Of a DNA stretch of 37,149 bases, positions 1 to 7,346 are shown in pieces (position 1 is the stretch's first letter; each line of letters starts with the position of its first letter). The notes under the pieces were generated by a model. The model searched no databases and was not told the DNA's origin. It was given only the letters and a program-made list of their open reading frames with translations. Source of the stretch: Hydrogenophaga sp. (GTDB lineage Bacteria; Pseudomonadota; Gammaproteobacteria; Burkholderiales; Burkholderiaceae_C). A program made the translations under genes and the position numbers. Where the stretch lies: positions 1 through 37,149 of the forward strand of contig NZ_JAHCKK010000041.1 of assembly GCF_026125825.1 (NCBI RefSeq), written 5' to 3'.

Positions 1-1463
1 AGCGGCAGGGTCGGCGCCAGCTCGCGCGTGGCGCGCGCGCAGCGCTGCAGGGCCTCGCCGTAGGCGGCCACGCGGCGCATCGCGCGCAGCGCGCGGTCGG
101 CGGAGCGGAACAGCGGCACGCCGCTGGCCACGATGGCTTCGGTGAAGAAGGGCTCGACCGCGCTGCCGTCGCCGGTGAGCACCAGCACGGCAGGCTTGGT
201 GGCGCGCGCGATGGCCGGCACGATGTGCTCGGCCTTGTCGCGCTGCGCCATCTCGGGCCCCACGGGAATCGCAAGGACGAGGTTGCCGATGCGCTCGTCG
301 TCCAGCAGCGTGAGCAGCAGTTCCCCGATCAGGCCAGGCTGGCGCACGCCGATGGTGGTGTAGTCCAGCGGGTTCTCGGCCACGGCGTAGGCGGGCAGCA
401 GCGCGGTGAGCTTGTCCACCGTGGGCGCGGTGAGCTCGGGTAGGGCCAGGCCAAGGTCATCGGCGAAATCCAGCGCGATGTTCTTCATGGCACCCGAGCC
501 GGTCATGAAGGCCGTGCCGCCGGCCGGCGGTTGTGGGTATCGCAGCAGGATGGCGCTGGTGTCGAGCAGTTCGTCCAGCGACTCGACCACCACCACCGCT
601 TCGCTCTTGAGCAGCGCGGTGGCCGTGGCGTGGTCGCCGGCCAGCGCGCCAGTGTGCGACTGCGCGGCCTCGCGCGCCCGGGCGCTGCGCCCGGGCATCA
701 GCAGCACCAGCGGTTTGCCGGCGGCGCGCGCGTGCGCCGCGAGCTGCAGGAACAGCGCGGGTCGGCGGATCTGTTCGGCGTAGACCGTGATCACGCGCGT
801 CTGCGCGTCGCCGATGTAGTGGGCCAGCACGTCTTCGACCGAGACCGAAACCTCGTTGCCGGTGGAGAACACCGAGGTCACGGCCACGCCGCGGCCCAGG
901 AAAGCGTCGCGCAGGTTGGCGGCCATGAAGCCGCTTTGCGCGACCACGCCCACGCCGGGTCGCTGTTCGTGGGGCCGCGCCGCCAGCGGCTCGAAGGTCA
1001 CCGGCACGCCCGCGGCCAGGTTGGTGAAGCCCATGCAGTTGGGCCCCACCAGCAGGACGCCGGCGGCGCGCGCTGCATCGGCCAGGGCCTGCTGCCGCGC
1101 CTGGCCTTCTTCGCCGGCCTCGGCATAGCCCGACGCGAACAGCACGGCCGCGTGGCAGCGGCGCGCCGCGAGCGCCTTGACCGCGTCGAGCACGCCGGCT
1201 TGCGGAATGGCCAGCACCGCCAGGTCGATGCCCTCGGGCAGCGCGTCGATGGTTTTCACGCAAGGCCGGCCCTGGATCTCATCGCTGCTGCGGCTCACCA
1301 GGTGCAGGGCCCCGGCATAGCCGAAGCGGTCCAGGTTGCCTTGCACGAAGCCGCCAAAAGAGCGCGGGTCGGCAGAGGCTCCCACGATCGCGATGGAGCG
1401 GGGCCGCACGATGCGGTCCATCGGCAGGACCCCGGCGGGCGGCGTGAAAACGGGCTTGGACAT
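1..1463 (-). CDS. NDP-forming acyl-CoA synthetase (acetate-CoA ligase family), C-terminus cut by window edge
   Basis: Reading the minus strand from the ATG at 1463 gives 487 residues open to the window edge, so the 3' end is missing. An N-terminal CoA-binding Rossmann domain starts at about residue 15 (IAIVGASADPRSFGG), followed by VGPNCMGF at 139-146 and the succinyl-CoA-ligase-like domain. SHTGALAG at 269-276 carries the His (H270) that is phosphorylated in this family. The fused ATP-grasp domain expected in about 700-residue members would lie outside the window. The family makes acyl-CoA from an acid, CoA and ATP (ADP-forming), or runs in reverse. A weak AAAGG lies about 11 nt upstream of the start. 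It is divergent from the GntR regulator gene, so it probably activates or finishes an acid product of the neighbouring pathway; that role is inference. The acyl substrate cannot be read from sequence. Confidence 0.9.
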   Translation of the reverse strand, partial: MSKPVFTPPAGVLPMDRIVRPRSIAIVGASADPRSFGGFVQGNLDRFGYAGALHLVSRSSDEIQGRPCVKTIDALPEGIDLAVLAIPQAGVLDAVKALAARRCHAAVLFASGYAEAGEEGQARQQALADAARAAGVLLVGPNCMGFTNLAAGVPVTFEPLAARPHEQRPGVGVVAQSGFMAANLRDAFLGRGVAVTSVFSTGNEVSVSVEDVLAHYIGDAQTRVITVYAEQIRRPALFLQLAAHARAAGKPLVLLMPGRSARAREAAQSHTGALAGDHATATALLKSEAVVVVESLDELLDTSAILLRYPQPPAGGTAFMTGSGAMKNIALDFADDLGLALPELTAPTVDKLTALLPAYAVAENPLDYTTIGVRQPGLIGELLLTLLDDERIGNLVLAIPVGPEMAQRDKAEHIVPAIARATKPAVLVLTGDGSAVEPFFTEAIVASGVPLFRSADRALRAMRRVAAYGEALQRCARATRELAPTLP

Positions 1464-1800
1464 GCAAAAGGGCCTTTCTGGTATGTCGCTGAGGCCGTGT
1501 GGGCGCACCTCATGGCGGTATTCGTGATGGATTCTGGCATACAAAAACACCTTGTTCAATACACCACAAGCCGATATTCAGCATTCATAGGGTTTGTACC
1601 GATGCGGGTCGTGAGGCGGATGGTCAGGTCTTCATGCAGCGGCCCCGATGGCAAATTGGGCCGATTTACCAAGGAAAACATGGCCTTGCGAAAAGCCTCG
1701 GCCTGCTTGGGTAGGATGTAGGTTGCCAACGCGAAATGCCTTTTGTGGCATTTTTATAAAATCCTATTGCACACCAGATTGACTTGGAGGTATATTTGCC
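1464..1800. promoter_or_regulatory. Divergent control region between acyl-CoA synthetase and gntR
   Basis: This 337-bp non-coding region is clearly more AT-rich than its surroundings, as expected for a divergent promoter region. On the minus strand a weak pair, TTGTAT and TATGCC 17 bp apart (about 1536-1564), could drive the synthetase. On the plus strand TATAAA at 1755-1760 is a possible -10 for gntR, with no good -35. An inverted repeat just upstream of it is listed separately. GGAGG at 1786-1790, 10 nt before the ATG at 1801, sets the gntR start. Promoter calls are by eye only. Confidence 0.45.
1734..1753. promoter_or_regulatory. Inverted repeat AAATGCC-N6-GGCATTT, candidate GntR operator
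   Basis: Perfect 7-bp arms (AAATGCC/GGCATTT) flank a 6-bp spacer and end one base before a TATAAA hexamer, about 50 bp upstream of gntR. FCD-type GntR regulators usually bind short inverted repeats in their own divergent promoter region, so this is the best operator candidate. It is followed by a few T residues, but no plus-strand gene lies upstream that would need a terminator. Confidence 0.4.
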
Positions 1801-2553
1801 ATGCCTATGGAACACAACACCGCTCCCGACCCCCACAGCGACCTCGACACCGGGGTTGTCAGCGAAGAGGCGCGCCCGCGTGGCGGCCGGGCGACGGAGA
1901 TTCGCACCGCCTTGCAGGAAGAGATCGAGACCGGCAAGTTGCCGCCGGGCAGTCCGCTGGACGAGCGCGCGCTGGCCGCGCGTTTCCAGGTCTCCCGCAC
2001 CCCGGTGCGCGAGGCGCTGCAGCAGCTGGCCGCGCGCGACCTGGTCCGCATCGCGCCGCGGCAGGGCATGAGCGTGGCGCGCCTGTCCATCAGCCAGGTG
2101 CGCGCCATCATGGAAACCATCGGTGAGCTCGAGGGCATGTGCGCCAAGCTCGCGGCCCGCCGCGTGGACGACGACCTGCGTGCCCAGCTCGACGCGGCGC
2201 TGCAGCACTGCCAGGACGCCGCGATCCAGGGCGGCACCGAGGAATACGCCCAGGCCAATGCCCAGTTCCACGAAGTGATCTACGTGGGCAGCCGCAACCC
2301 CTACCTGGCCGACCTGATCCGCACGGCGCGGCGCCAGATCTACCGCTACCGCCTGCGCGACTTCGTCACCAAGGCCCAGATCAACAAGTCGATGCAGGAC
2401 CACCTCAAGGTGGCGCGCGCGATTCAGGACGGCGACGAACTCGCGGCCACGCAACAAATGATGTTGCACGTGCCCTCGGGCTCGACCGGCTTCTCCGAAT
2501 TCCTGGCCCGCATGCCCATGAGCCTGTTCGACACCGAGGCCGGCGAGAGCTGA
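1801..2553 (+). CDS. GntR-family transcriptional regulator, FCD (FadR/VanR) subfamily
   Basis: A 250-residue protein. The N-terminal winged helix-turn-helix spans about residues 33-95 (LDERALAARFQVSRTPVREAL is the recognition core). The C-terminal all-helical FCD ligand-binding domain spans about 100-230. FCD metal-site histidines appear at H157 (QFHEVI), H201 (DHLKVA) and H223 (MLHV), so this is a metal-binding FCD that probably senses a carboxylate. The start at 1801 is preferred over an in-frame ATG at 1807 because GGAGG lies 10 nt upstream of the former. It heads the plus-strand catabolic run and faces the acyl-CoA synthetase, the usual layout for a local repressor relieved by a pathway intermediate. 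The effector is unknown. Confidence 0.93.
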   Translation: MPMEHNTAPDPHSDLDTGVVSEEARPRGGRATEIRTALQEEIETGKLPPGSPLDERALAARFQVSRTPVREALQQLAARDLVRIAPRQGMSVARLSISQVRAIMETIGELEGMCAKLAARRVDDDLRAQLDAALQHCQDAAIQGGTEEYAQANAQFHEVIYVGSRNPYLADLIRTARRQIYRYRLRDFVTKAQINKSMQDHLKVARAIQDGDELAATQQMMLHVPSGSTGFSEFLARMPMSLFDTEAGES

Positions 2554-2591
2554 CGCGCGCCGGCGTCTCCCGTGACGAAAACCCCTGTCCT

Positions 2592-2978
2592 ATGTCCCGC
2601 CCACCCCGCTCCATTCATGTGCCCGGCGCCTCACACAACGCCCCCATCCCCGCCGCCGCGCGCGTGGGGCCGCTGCTGTGCACCTCGGCCGTCTCGGGCA
2701 AAGACGCGGCCACGGGCGCGCTGCCGGCCCACATGGCCGACCAGGTGCGCCACGCCTTCGCCAACCTGAAGGCGGTGCTGGAGGCGGGCGGCGCCTCGCT
2801 GCAGGACGTCGTGAAGCTCAGCGTGTCCATCAAGGACAACGCCGTGCGCGATCCGCTCAACGCCGAGTGGCTGGCCTGCTTTCCCGATCCGCACGACCGC
2901 CCGGCCCGCCACATCGTTTTGCAGGACCTGCAGCACGGCATGTGGCTGCAGATCGAGGCCATGGCCTTCGTTTCGTAA
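2592..2978 (+). CDS. RidA family (YjgF/YER057c/UK114) protein
   Basis: A 128-residue protein with the RidA fold signatures: PIPAAARVGPLLCTS near the N-terminus, then DRPARH with R106 at the position of the RidA active-site arginine, and the closing LQIEAMAF with E122. Archetypal RidA hydrolyses enamines/imines such as 2-aminoacrylate, and 2-aminomuconate deaminase of 2-nitrobenzoate/aminophenol pathways belongs to the same superfamily. Placed between the regulator and a LigJ-like amidohydrolase, it probably acts on a pathway intermediate rather than as the housekeeping RidA; this is inference. The ATG at 2592 begins the conserved domain. The 38-nt gap to gntR suggests one transcript. Whether the intermediate contains nitrogen is unproven. 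Confidence 0.88.
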   Translation: MSRPPRSIHVPGASHNAPIPAAARVGPLLCTSAVSGKDAATGALPAHMADQVRHAFANLKAVLEAGGASLQDVVKLSVSIKDNAVRDPLNAEWLACFPDPHDRPARHIVLQDLQHGMWLQIEAMAFVS

Positions 2979-3014
2979 CACCCGCCGACATTCAACAACT
3001 GGAGACGCCGTTTC

Positions 3015-4016
3015 ATGGTCATCGATTCCCACGCCCACATCGTCATGCCGCCCGAGAGCTTTCGCTTCATGGCCGAACTCGTTGGCGGCCGGGCCAACCC
3101 CAACACCCTGCCCAAGATCCCCGACGCCTCGGTGCGCAAGGTGGCCGAGGAGCTGGTCAAGAGCATGGACAACGTGGGCACCGACGTGCAGTTCATCTCG
3201 CCGCGGCCCTACCTGCAGATGCACTCGGTCAAGCCCGGGCGCGTGACCGAGCTCTGGACCATTCACTGCAACGACCTGATCGCGCGCCTCGTGCAGATGT
3301 TCCCGGACCGCTTCCGGGGCGTGGCCGGCCTGCCGCAGTACATGGACGAGGCGCTGGAGCTGCGCGCCATCCCGGAGTTGCGCCGCTGTGTCAACGAACT
3401 CGGTTTCGTCGGCTGCCTGATCAACCCCGATCCCACCGAAGGCCTGGGCGATCCCCCGGGACTGGGCGATCCGTTCTGGCACCCGCTGTACCAAGTGATG
3501 ACCGAGCTGGACGTGCCTGCGCTGATCCACTCGGCCGGCAGCTGCAGCGCGCGCGAGTCGTACACGCTCAAGTTCATCAACGAGGAGAGCATCGCCATCA
3601 TCTCGCTGCTGCACGCCAACATCTTCGACACCTTCCCCGACCTGAAGATCGTGGTGGCGCACGGCGGCGGCGCCATTCCCTACCAGATGGGGCGCTTCCG
3701 CTCGTGGAGCGTGCGCAAGGGCGACAAGCAGACCTTCGACGAGCAGTTGCGCAAGCTGTACTTCGACACCTGCAACTACAGCCAGGACGCGATTGAGCTG
3801 CTGCTGCGCGTGGCCGGCACCGACAACGTGCTGTTCGGCACCGAGAAGCCGGGCACCGGAAGCTCGCGCGACCCCGTCAGCGGGCGCGATTACGACGACA
3901 TGAAGCCCGTGATTGAAAACATCGGCTGGCTGACCGAGGCGCAGAAGCTCGACATCTTCGAGTGCAACTGCAAGCGCGTCTACCCGCGCGCGTTTCGCAA
4001 AGACGAAGACTGCTAA
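3015..4016 (+). CDS. LigJ-like amidohydrolase-superfamily hydratase/decarboxylase
   Basis: A 333-residue TIM-barrel protein of the amidohydrolase-2 group. Metal-site residues visible are H6 and H8 (DSHAH), H172 (ALIHSAGSC) and H216 (AHGGGAIPY). The terminal acidic residue is E277 in FGTEKPG, where most ACMSD-like decarboxylases have Asp. The C-terminal pattern (DPVSGRDYDD) and RCVNELGFVGC at 124-134 resemble 4-oxalomesaconate hydratase LigJ of the protocatechuate 4,5-cleavage pathway more than ACMSD or gamma-resorcylate decarboxylase. The likely role is therefore hydration (or decarboxylation) of an unsaturated dicarboxylate-type intermediate. It is followed after 10 nt by the Rieske oxygenase gene, with AAGGAG spacing typical of an operon. 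No protocatechuate dioxygenase is seen in the window, so the exact substrate is open. Confidence 0.85.
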   Translation: MVIDSHAHIVMPPESFRFMAELVGGRANPNTLPKIPDASVRKVAEELVKSMDNVGTDVQFISPRPYLQMHSVKPGRVTELWTIHCNDLIARLVQMFPDRFRGVAGLPQYMDEALELRAIPELRRCVNELGFVGCLINPDPTEGLGDPPGLGDPFWHPLYQVMTELDVPALIHSAGSCSARESYTLKFINEESIAIISLLHANIFDTFPDLKIVVAHGGGAIPYQMGRFRSWSVRKGDKQTFDEQLRKLYFDTCNYSQDAIELLLRVAGTDNVLFGTEKPGTGSSRDPVSGRDYDDMKPVIENIGWLTEAQKLDIFECNCKRVYPRAFRKDEDC

Positions 4017-4026
4017 GGAGCGCACC

Positions 4027-5262
4027 ATGCCACTGAGCAAGGAAGACAACGATCTGCTGACGCGCGTGGAGAACGGCGCACCCATGGGCGAGATGATCCG
4101 CCAGCACTACTGGCTGCCGGCGGTGCCGGCGAGCAAGCTCGAAGCCGACGGCGCGCCCGTGCGCATCCGCCTGCTTGGCAAGAACTACATCGCTTTTCGC
4201 GCCACCAACGGCGAGGTGGGTGTGCTCGACGAGCAGTGCCCGCACCGCAAGGCCTCGCTCGCACTGGCGCGCAATGAGGACAACGGCGTGCGCTGCATCT
4301 ACCACGGCTGGAAGTTCAACGTCAAAGGCGAGGTGGTGGACGCGCCCAACCACGCCGGCAACCAGGAGCAGTTCTGCAAGCATGTGCGGGTCAACCGCTA
4401 CACGGCGGTGGATCGCGGCGGCATCGTCTGGGTGTGGCTGGGGCAGGGCGAGACCGCGCCGCCGTTCCCCGACCTGCCATTCATGGACCTGCCGGCGTCC
4501 CAGCGCTCGGTGACCAGCACCGAGGTGCCCACCAATTGGGTGCAGGGTGTGGAGGCCTCGATGGACTCCTCGCACGTCGGTGTGCTGCACGAATCCACCA
4601 CCCAGATCACGGCCGGCGGCGGCAACCAGCGCATGCTGATGGCGCAGTCGCTCGCGCCCAAGCTGGAGTTCGAGGAACGGCCTTATGGCTACCGTTACGC
4701 GGCCCTGCGCCCGCTGCCCGACGGCAACACCTACGCGCGCGTCAACAATTTCGTCATGCCCTGGTACGGCATCATCTGCCCGCCCGACGCCCAGGGCCCG
4801 ACCACGGTGTTTTTTTCCACCCCGGTGGACGATGTCACGCACCGCGCCTGGTTCGTGCACTACAACCCCCACCGCCCGCTGGGCATGACCATCATGTCGG
4901 CCTCGCCCGACGTCTGGAACTTCCCGCCGCTGCCGCCGGGAGACCCCAGGGACAACTGGGGCCAGAACCGCGACCTCATGAAGCGCGGCCACAAGACCGG
5001 CTTTCCGCAGCACCTGGGCACCGAGGACTTCGCCATGTTCCTGAGCCAGGGGCCGATTGCCGACCGAACCGACGAGCAGCTCTGCTCCGCCGACGGTGCC
5101 GTCGTGCGGGTGCGCCAGATGCTGCTGAAGGCCGCGCGCGAGTTCATGGCCGGCCAGCCGCCCACCATGGCCCACCACCCTGAGCTGGACTACCGAAAGA
5201 TCCAGTCGGTGGGCGGCGTGCTGCCCACCGGCCAGGACTGGCGCGCCCTGGCCGACGCCTGA
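4027..5262 (+). CDS. Rieske [2Fe-2S] aromatic-ring oxygenase, phthalate 4,5-dioxygenase-type oxygenase subunit
   Basis: A 411-residue single-component oxygenase subunit. The Rieske site is CPHR (C71, H73) and CIYHGWKF (C90, H93). The mononuclear iron site in the C-terminal half shows bridging D180 and ligands H183 and H188 in MDSSHVGVLH, with D334 in GTEDFAMFLSQGP as the likely third ligand. The length and the EDFAM-SQGPIADRT pattern match phthalate 4,5-dioxygenase/vanillate demethylase-type (class IA) oxygenases, which are homo-oligomers needing only a PDR-type reductase. That reductase is encoded two genes downstream. Family members hydroxylate, dihydroxylate or O-demethylate aromatic acids; the substrate here is not predictable. 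Translation starts at the ATG 9 nt after an AGGAG. Confidence 0.92.
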   Translation: MPLSKEDNDLLTRVENGAPMGEMIRQHYWLPAVPASKLEADGAPVRIRLLGKNYIAFRATNGEVGVLDEQCPHRKASLALARNEDNGVRCIYHGWKFNVKGEVVDAPNHAGNQEQFCKHVRVNRYTAVDRGGIVWVWLGQGETAPPFPDLPFMDLPASQRSVTSTEVPTNWVQGVEASMDSSHVGVLHESTTQITAGGGNQRMLMAQSLAPKLEFEERPYGYRYAALRPLPDGNTYARVNNFVMPWYGIICPPDAQGPTTVFFSTPVDDVTHRAWFVHYNPHRPLGMTIMSASPDVWNFPPLPPGDPRDNWGQNRDLMKRGHKTGFPQHLGTEDFAMFLSQGPIADRTDEQLCSADGAVVRVRQMLLKAAREFMAGQPPTMAHHPELDYRKIQSVGGVLPTGQDWRALADA

Positions 5263-5310
5263 GCGTTCCCCCACAGTCCCCGACAAGGTGCGCAGACACC
5301 CCGGGGGCGA

Positions 5311-5328
5311 TCGGATCGACCGATCCGA
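5311..5328. repeat. 18-bp inverted repeat TCGGATCG-AC-CGATCCGA upstream of the binding-protein gene
   Basis: Perfect 8-bp arms around a 2-bp centre lie in the 88-nt gap between the oxygenase and the Bug-type binding protein. This is the largest gap inside the run. It may be an operator for an internal promoter or an mRNA hairpin that separates expression of the periplasmic protein from the enzymes. No T-tract follows, so it is not a convincing terminator. Confidence 0.5.
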
Positions 5329-5350
5329 CCCTTTCCTTCATGGAGACAAC

Positions 5351-6319
5351 ATGAGCTTGAACCGCCGACAGCTGATCGTGTCCAGCGGGGCCCTCCTGGC
5401 CCCGGCCGCCTGGGCCCAGTCCCGCCCCCCGATCCGTATCCTGGTGGGCTTCCCGCCGGGGGGTGCCACCGACGCCATTGCGCGCGCCGTGGCCGACCGC
5501 CTGCCTGCCTTGCTGGGCCAGCCGGTGATCGTGGAGAACAAGCCCGGCGTGGGCGGGCGCATGGCCGCCGACACGGTGCTCGCCGCGCCAGCGGATGGCC
5601 TGACCTTCATGATCGCGCCCAACGCCACGCCCACTTTCCAGATGCTGGTGTTTGGCCACCAGATCCGCTGGAACATCCTCAAGGACTTCACCTCGGTGGC
5701 GGGCATCGCGTCCTACCCGCTGGGCATGGGCGTGGCCCTCAACACCAAGGCCACCAACGCGCGCGAGTTCGTCGAGTGGGTGAAGAAGAATCCCGACAAG
5801 GCCAGCTTCGGCACGCCCGGCCTGGGCGGCCAGAACGCCTACCTGGGCGAGCAGTTCGCCAAGACCGCCGGCATCGACCTGCCGGTCACGCCATACAAGG
5901 GCTCGCCGCCGATGGTCAACGACCTGCTGGGCGGGCACGTGCCAGCGGCCGTGAGCCTGCTCGACGGCATGATGGCGCACCACCGCGCCGGCAAGATCCG
6001 CGTGATCGGCGTCTTCACCAAGGAGCGGTCGCCGCTGATGCCCGACATCCCGACCTTCGCGGAGCAGGGCATCGACGTGACCTCGGGCGAGGCCTGGACC
6101 GGCATGTGGGCCAAGGCCGGCACCCCGGCGGCCGAGGTCGAGCGCATGCAGAAGGCGGTGCAGCAGGCGCTGCAGATGCCCGAGGTGAAAGAGCAGCTCA
6201 GCCAGCGCCTGTGGGCCAACCCCCACTTCCGCACCGGCGCCCAGCTCGAAGCCCTGCAGCGCGCCGAGCTCGCGCACTGGGAGCCGCTCATCAAGGCGTC
6301 CGGCTTCAAGGCCGAGTAA
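5351..6319 (+). CDS. Bug/TctC-type tripartite tricarboxylate transporter substrate-binding protein
   Basis: A 322-residue periplasmic solute-binding protein. The N-terminus has twin arginines (NRRQLIV), a hydrophobic stretch and AWA-Q, giving a probable Tat-type signal peptide of about 23 residues. The mature protein opens with IRILVGFPPGGATD, the classic Bug motif, followed by VENKPGVGG and PYKGSPPMVNDLLGGHV. Bug proteins bind small carboxylates or aromatic acids. No TctA/TctB membrane genes are next to it, so it is an orphan receptor, as is common in Burkholderiales. The start at 5351 is chosen because GGAGA lies 5-9 nt upstream; a longer frame from 5288 lacks a ribosome site and would bury the signal peptide. 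Its place between an oxygenase and its reductase suggests it binds the pathway substrate. Confidence 0.92.
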   Translation: MSLNRRQLIVSSGALLAPAAWAQSRPPIRILVGFPPGGATDAIARAVADRLPALLGQPVIVENKPGVGGRMAADTVLAAPADGLTFMIAPNATPTFQMLVFGHQIRWNILKDFTSVAGIASYPLGMGVALNTKATNAREFVEWVKKNPDKASFGTPGLGGQNAYLGEQFAKTAGIDLPVTPYKGSPPMVNDLLGGHVPAAVSLLDGMMAHHRAGKIRVIGVFTKERSPLMPDIPTFAEQGIDVTSGEAWTGMWAKAGTPAAEVERMQKAVQQALQMPEVKEQLSQRLWANPHFRTGAQLEALQRAELAHWEPLIKASGFKAE

Positions 6320-6331
6320 GCCGCGCGCACC

Positions 6332-7309
6332 GTGACCACCGCGCCCACACTCCAGGCCCGCATCCGGGCCACGACCTTCGAAGCCGCAGGCGTGCTCGGT
6401 CTGGAGCTGGTGCCGCTGCCGCCGGCGCGCGCGCTGCCGGCGTTCGCGGCGGGCGCCCACATCGACCGGCACCTGACCACCCCCGACGGCCCGCTGGTGC
6501 GCAGCTACTCGCTGCTCAACGACCCGGGTGAAACGCACCGCTACTGCATCGGCGTCCACCGCGACCCGCGTTCGCGCGGCGGCTCTCGCCACGTGCACGA
6601 GGTCCTCCGGCCGGGCCAGGTGCTGACCCTGAGCGCGCCGCGCAACCACTTCCCGCTGGACGAGCGCGCGCCCTTCAACGTCTTCATCGCCGGCGGCATC
6701 GGCATCACGCCCCTGCTGGGCATGATCGAGCGCTCGCGCGCACTGGGCATCCCCTGGCGCCTGCACTACAGCGCGCGGACCCGGCCGCACGCGGCCTTCC
6801 TCGATCGCCTGGCCGCCTGGGACCGCCAGGGCGGGGGACAGGTGCTGTTGAACTTCGATTGCGAACCGGGCGGGAAGATGCTGGACCTGCGGCGCCTCGT
6901 GGCCGCTCTGCCCGACGGTGCACACGTGTACTGCTGCGGCCCGCGGCCGATGCTGGAGGCCTTTGAACAGGCCACGGCCGGCCTGCCACCCGGGCGCGTG
7001 CACCGCGAGTACTTCGCGGCCAAGGGATCGCCCGCCACGGGCGGCGGCTACTCCGTAGCGCTGGCGCGCAGCCGCCGCACGCTGGCCGTGCCCGAAGGCA
7101 AGTCCCTGCTGGACTGCCTGATCGAGATGCAGATCGAGCCGCCGTTTTCCTGCCGCGAAGGCGTGTGCGGCACCTGCGAGGTGCGCGTGCTCGACGGCAC
7201 GCCCGACCACCGCGACCTCGTCCTCTCCGATGCCGAGCGCGCCGCCAACGACCGGATGATGGTCTGCTGTTCCGGCGCCCGGAGCCCCATGCTGGTGCTT
7301 GACCTCTGA
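6332..7309 (+). CDS. Phthalate dioxygenase reductase-type (PDR/VanB) FMN and 2Fe-2S oxidoreductase
   Basis: A 325-residue electron-transfer partner with a GTG start 12 nt after the preceding stop. Domain order is FMN-binding beta-barrel with RSYSLLN at 57-63, NAD(P)-binding with GGIGITPLL at 121-129 and YCCGPRPM at 200-207, then a C-terminal plant-type ferredoxin domain with C274, C279, C282 and C312. FMN-NAD-[2Fe-2S] order is that of class IA reductases serving phthalate, vanillate and similar oxygenases, so it almost certainly reduces the Rieske protein encoded at 4027-5262. It is cytoplasmic and uses NADH or NADPH. Separation of the two components by a binding-protein gene is uncommon. Confidence 0.93.
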   Translation: MTTAPTLQARIRATTFEAAGVLGLELVPLPPARALPAFAAGAHIDRHLTTPDGPLVRSYSLLNDPGETHRYCIGVHRDPRSRGGSRHVHEVLRPGQVLTLSAPRNHFPLDERAPFNVFIAGGIGITPLLGMIERSRALGIPWRLHYSARTRPHAAFLDRLAAWDRQGGGQVLLNFDCEPGGKMLDLRRLVAALPDGAHVYCCGPRPMLEAFEQATAGLPPGRVHREYFAAKGSPATGGGYSVALARSRRTLAVPEGKSLLDCLIEMQIEPPFSCREGVCGTCEVRVLDGTPDHRDLVLSDAERAANDRMMVCCSGARSPMLVLDL

Positions 7310-7346
7310 GCGCCGGCCCTCCTGTTTCAACCCGAGAACTTTCACC

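Noticed and set aside
531-1721. Long plus-strand frame opposite the acyl-CoA synthetase
   Set aside because: His/Gln/Arg-rich shadow typical of GC-rich antisense; the minus-strand frame contains recognisable CoA-ligase motifs including SHTGALAG.
3015-4016. Annotation as ACMSD (aminocarboxymuconate-semialdehyde decarboxylase)
   Set aside because: The C-terminal pattern (FGTEKPG, DPVSGRDYDD) and RCVNELGFVGC segment resemble LigJ; the Asp of ACMSD-type GSD is Glu here.
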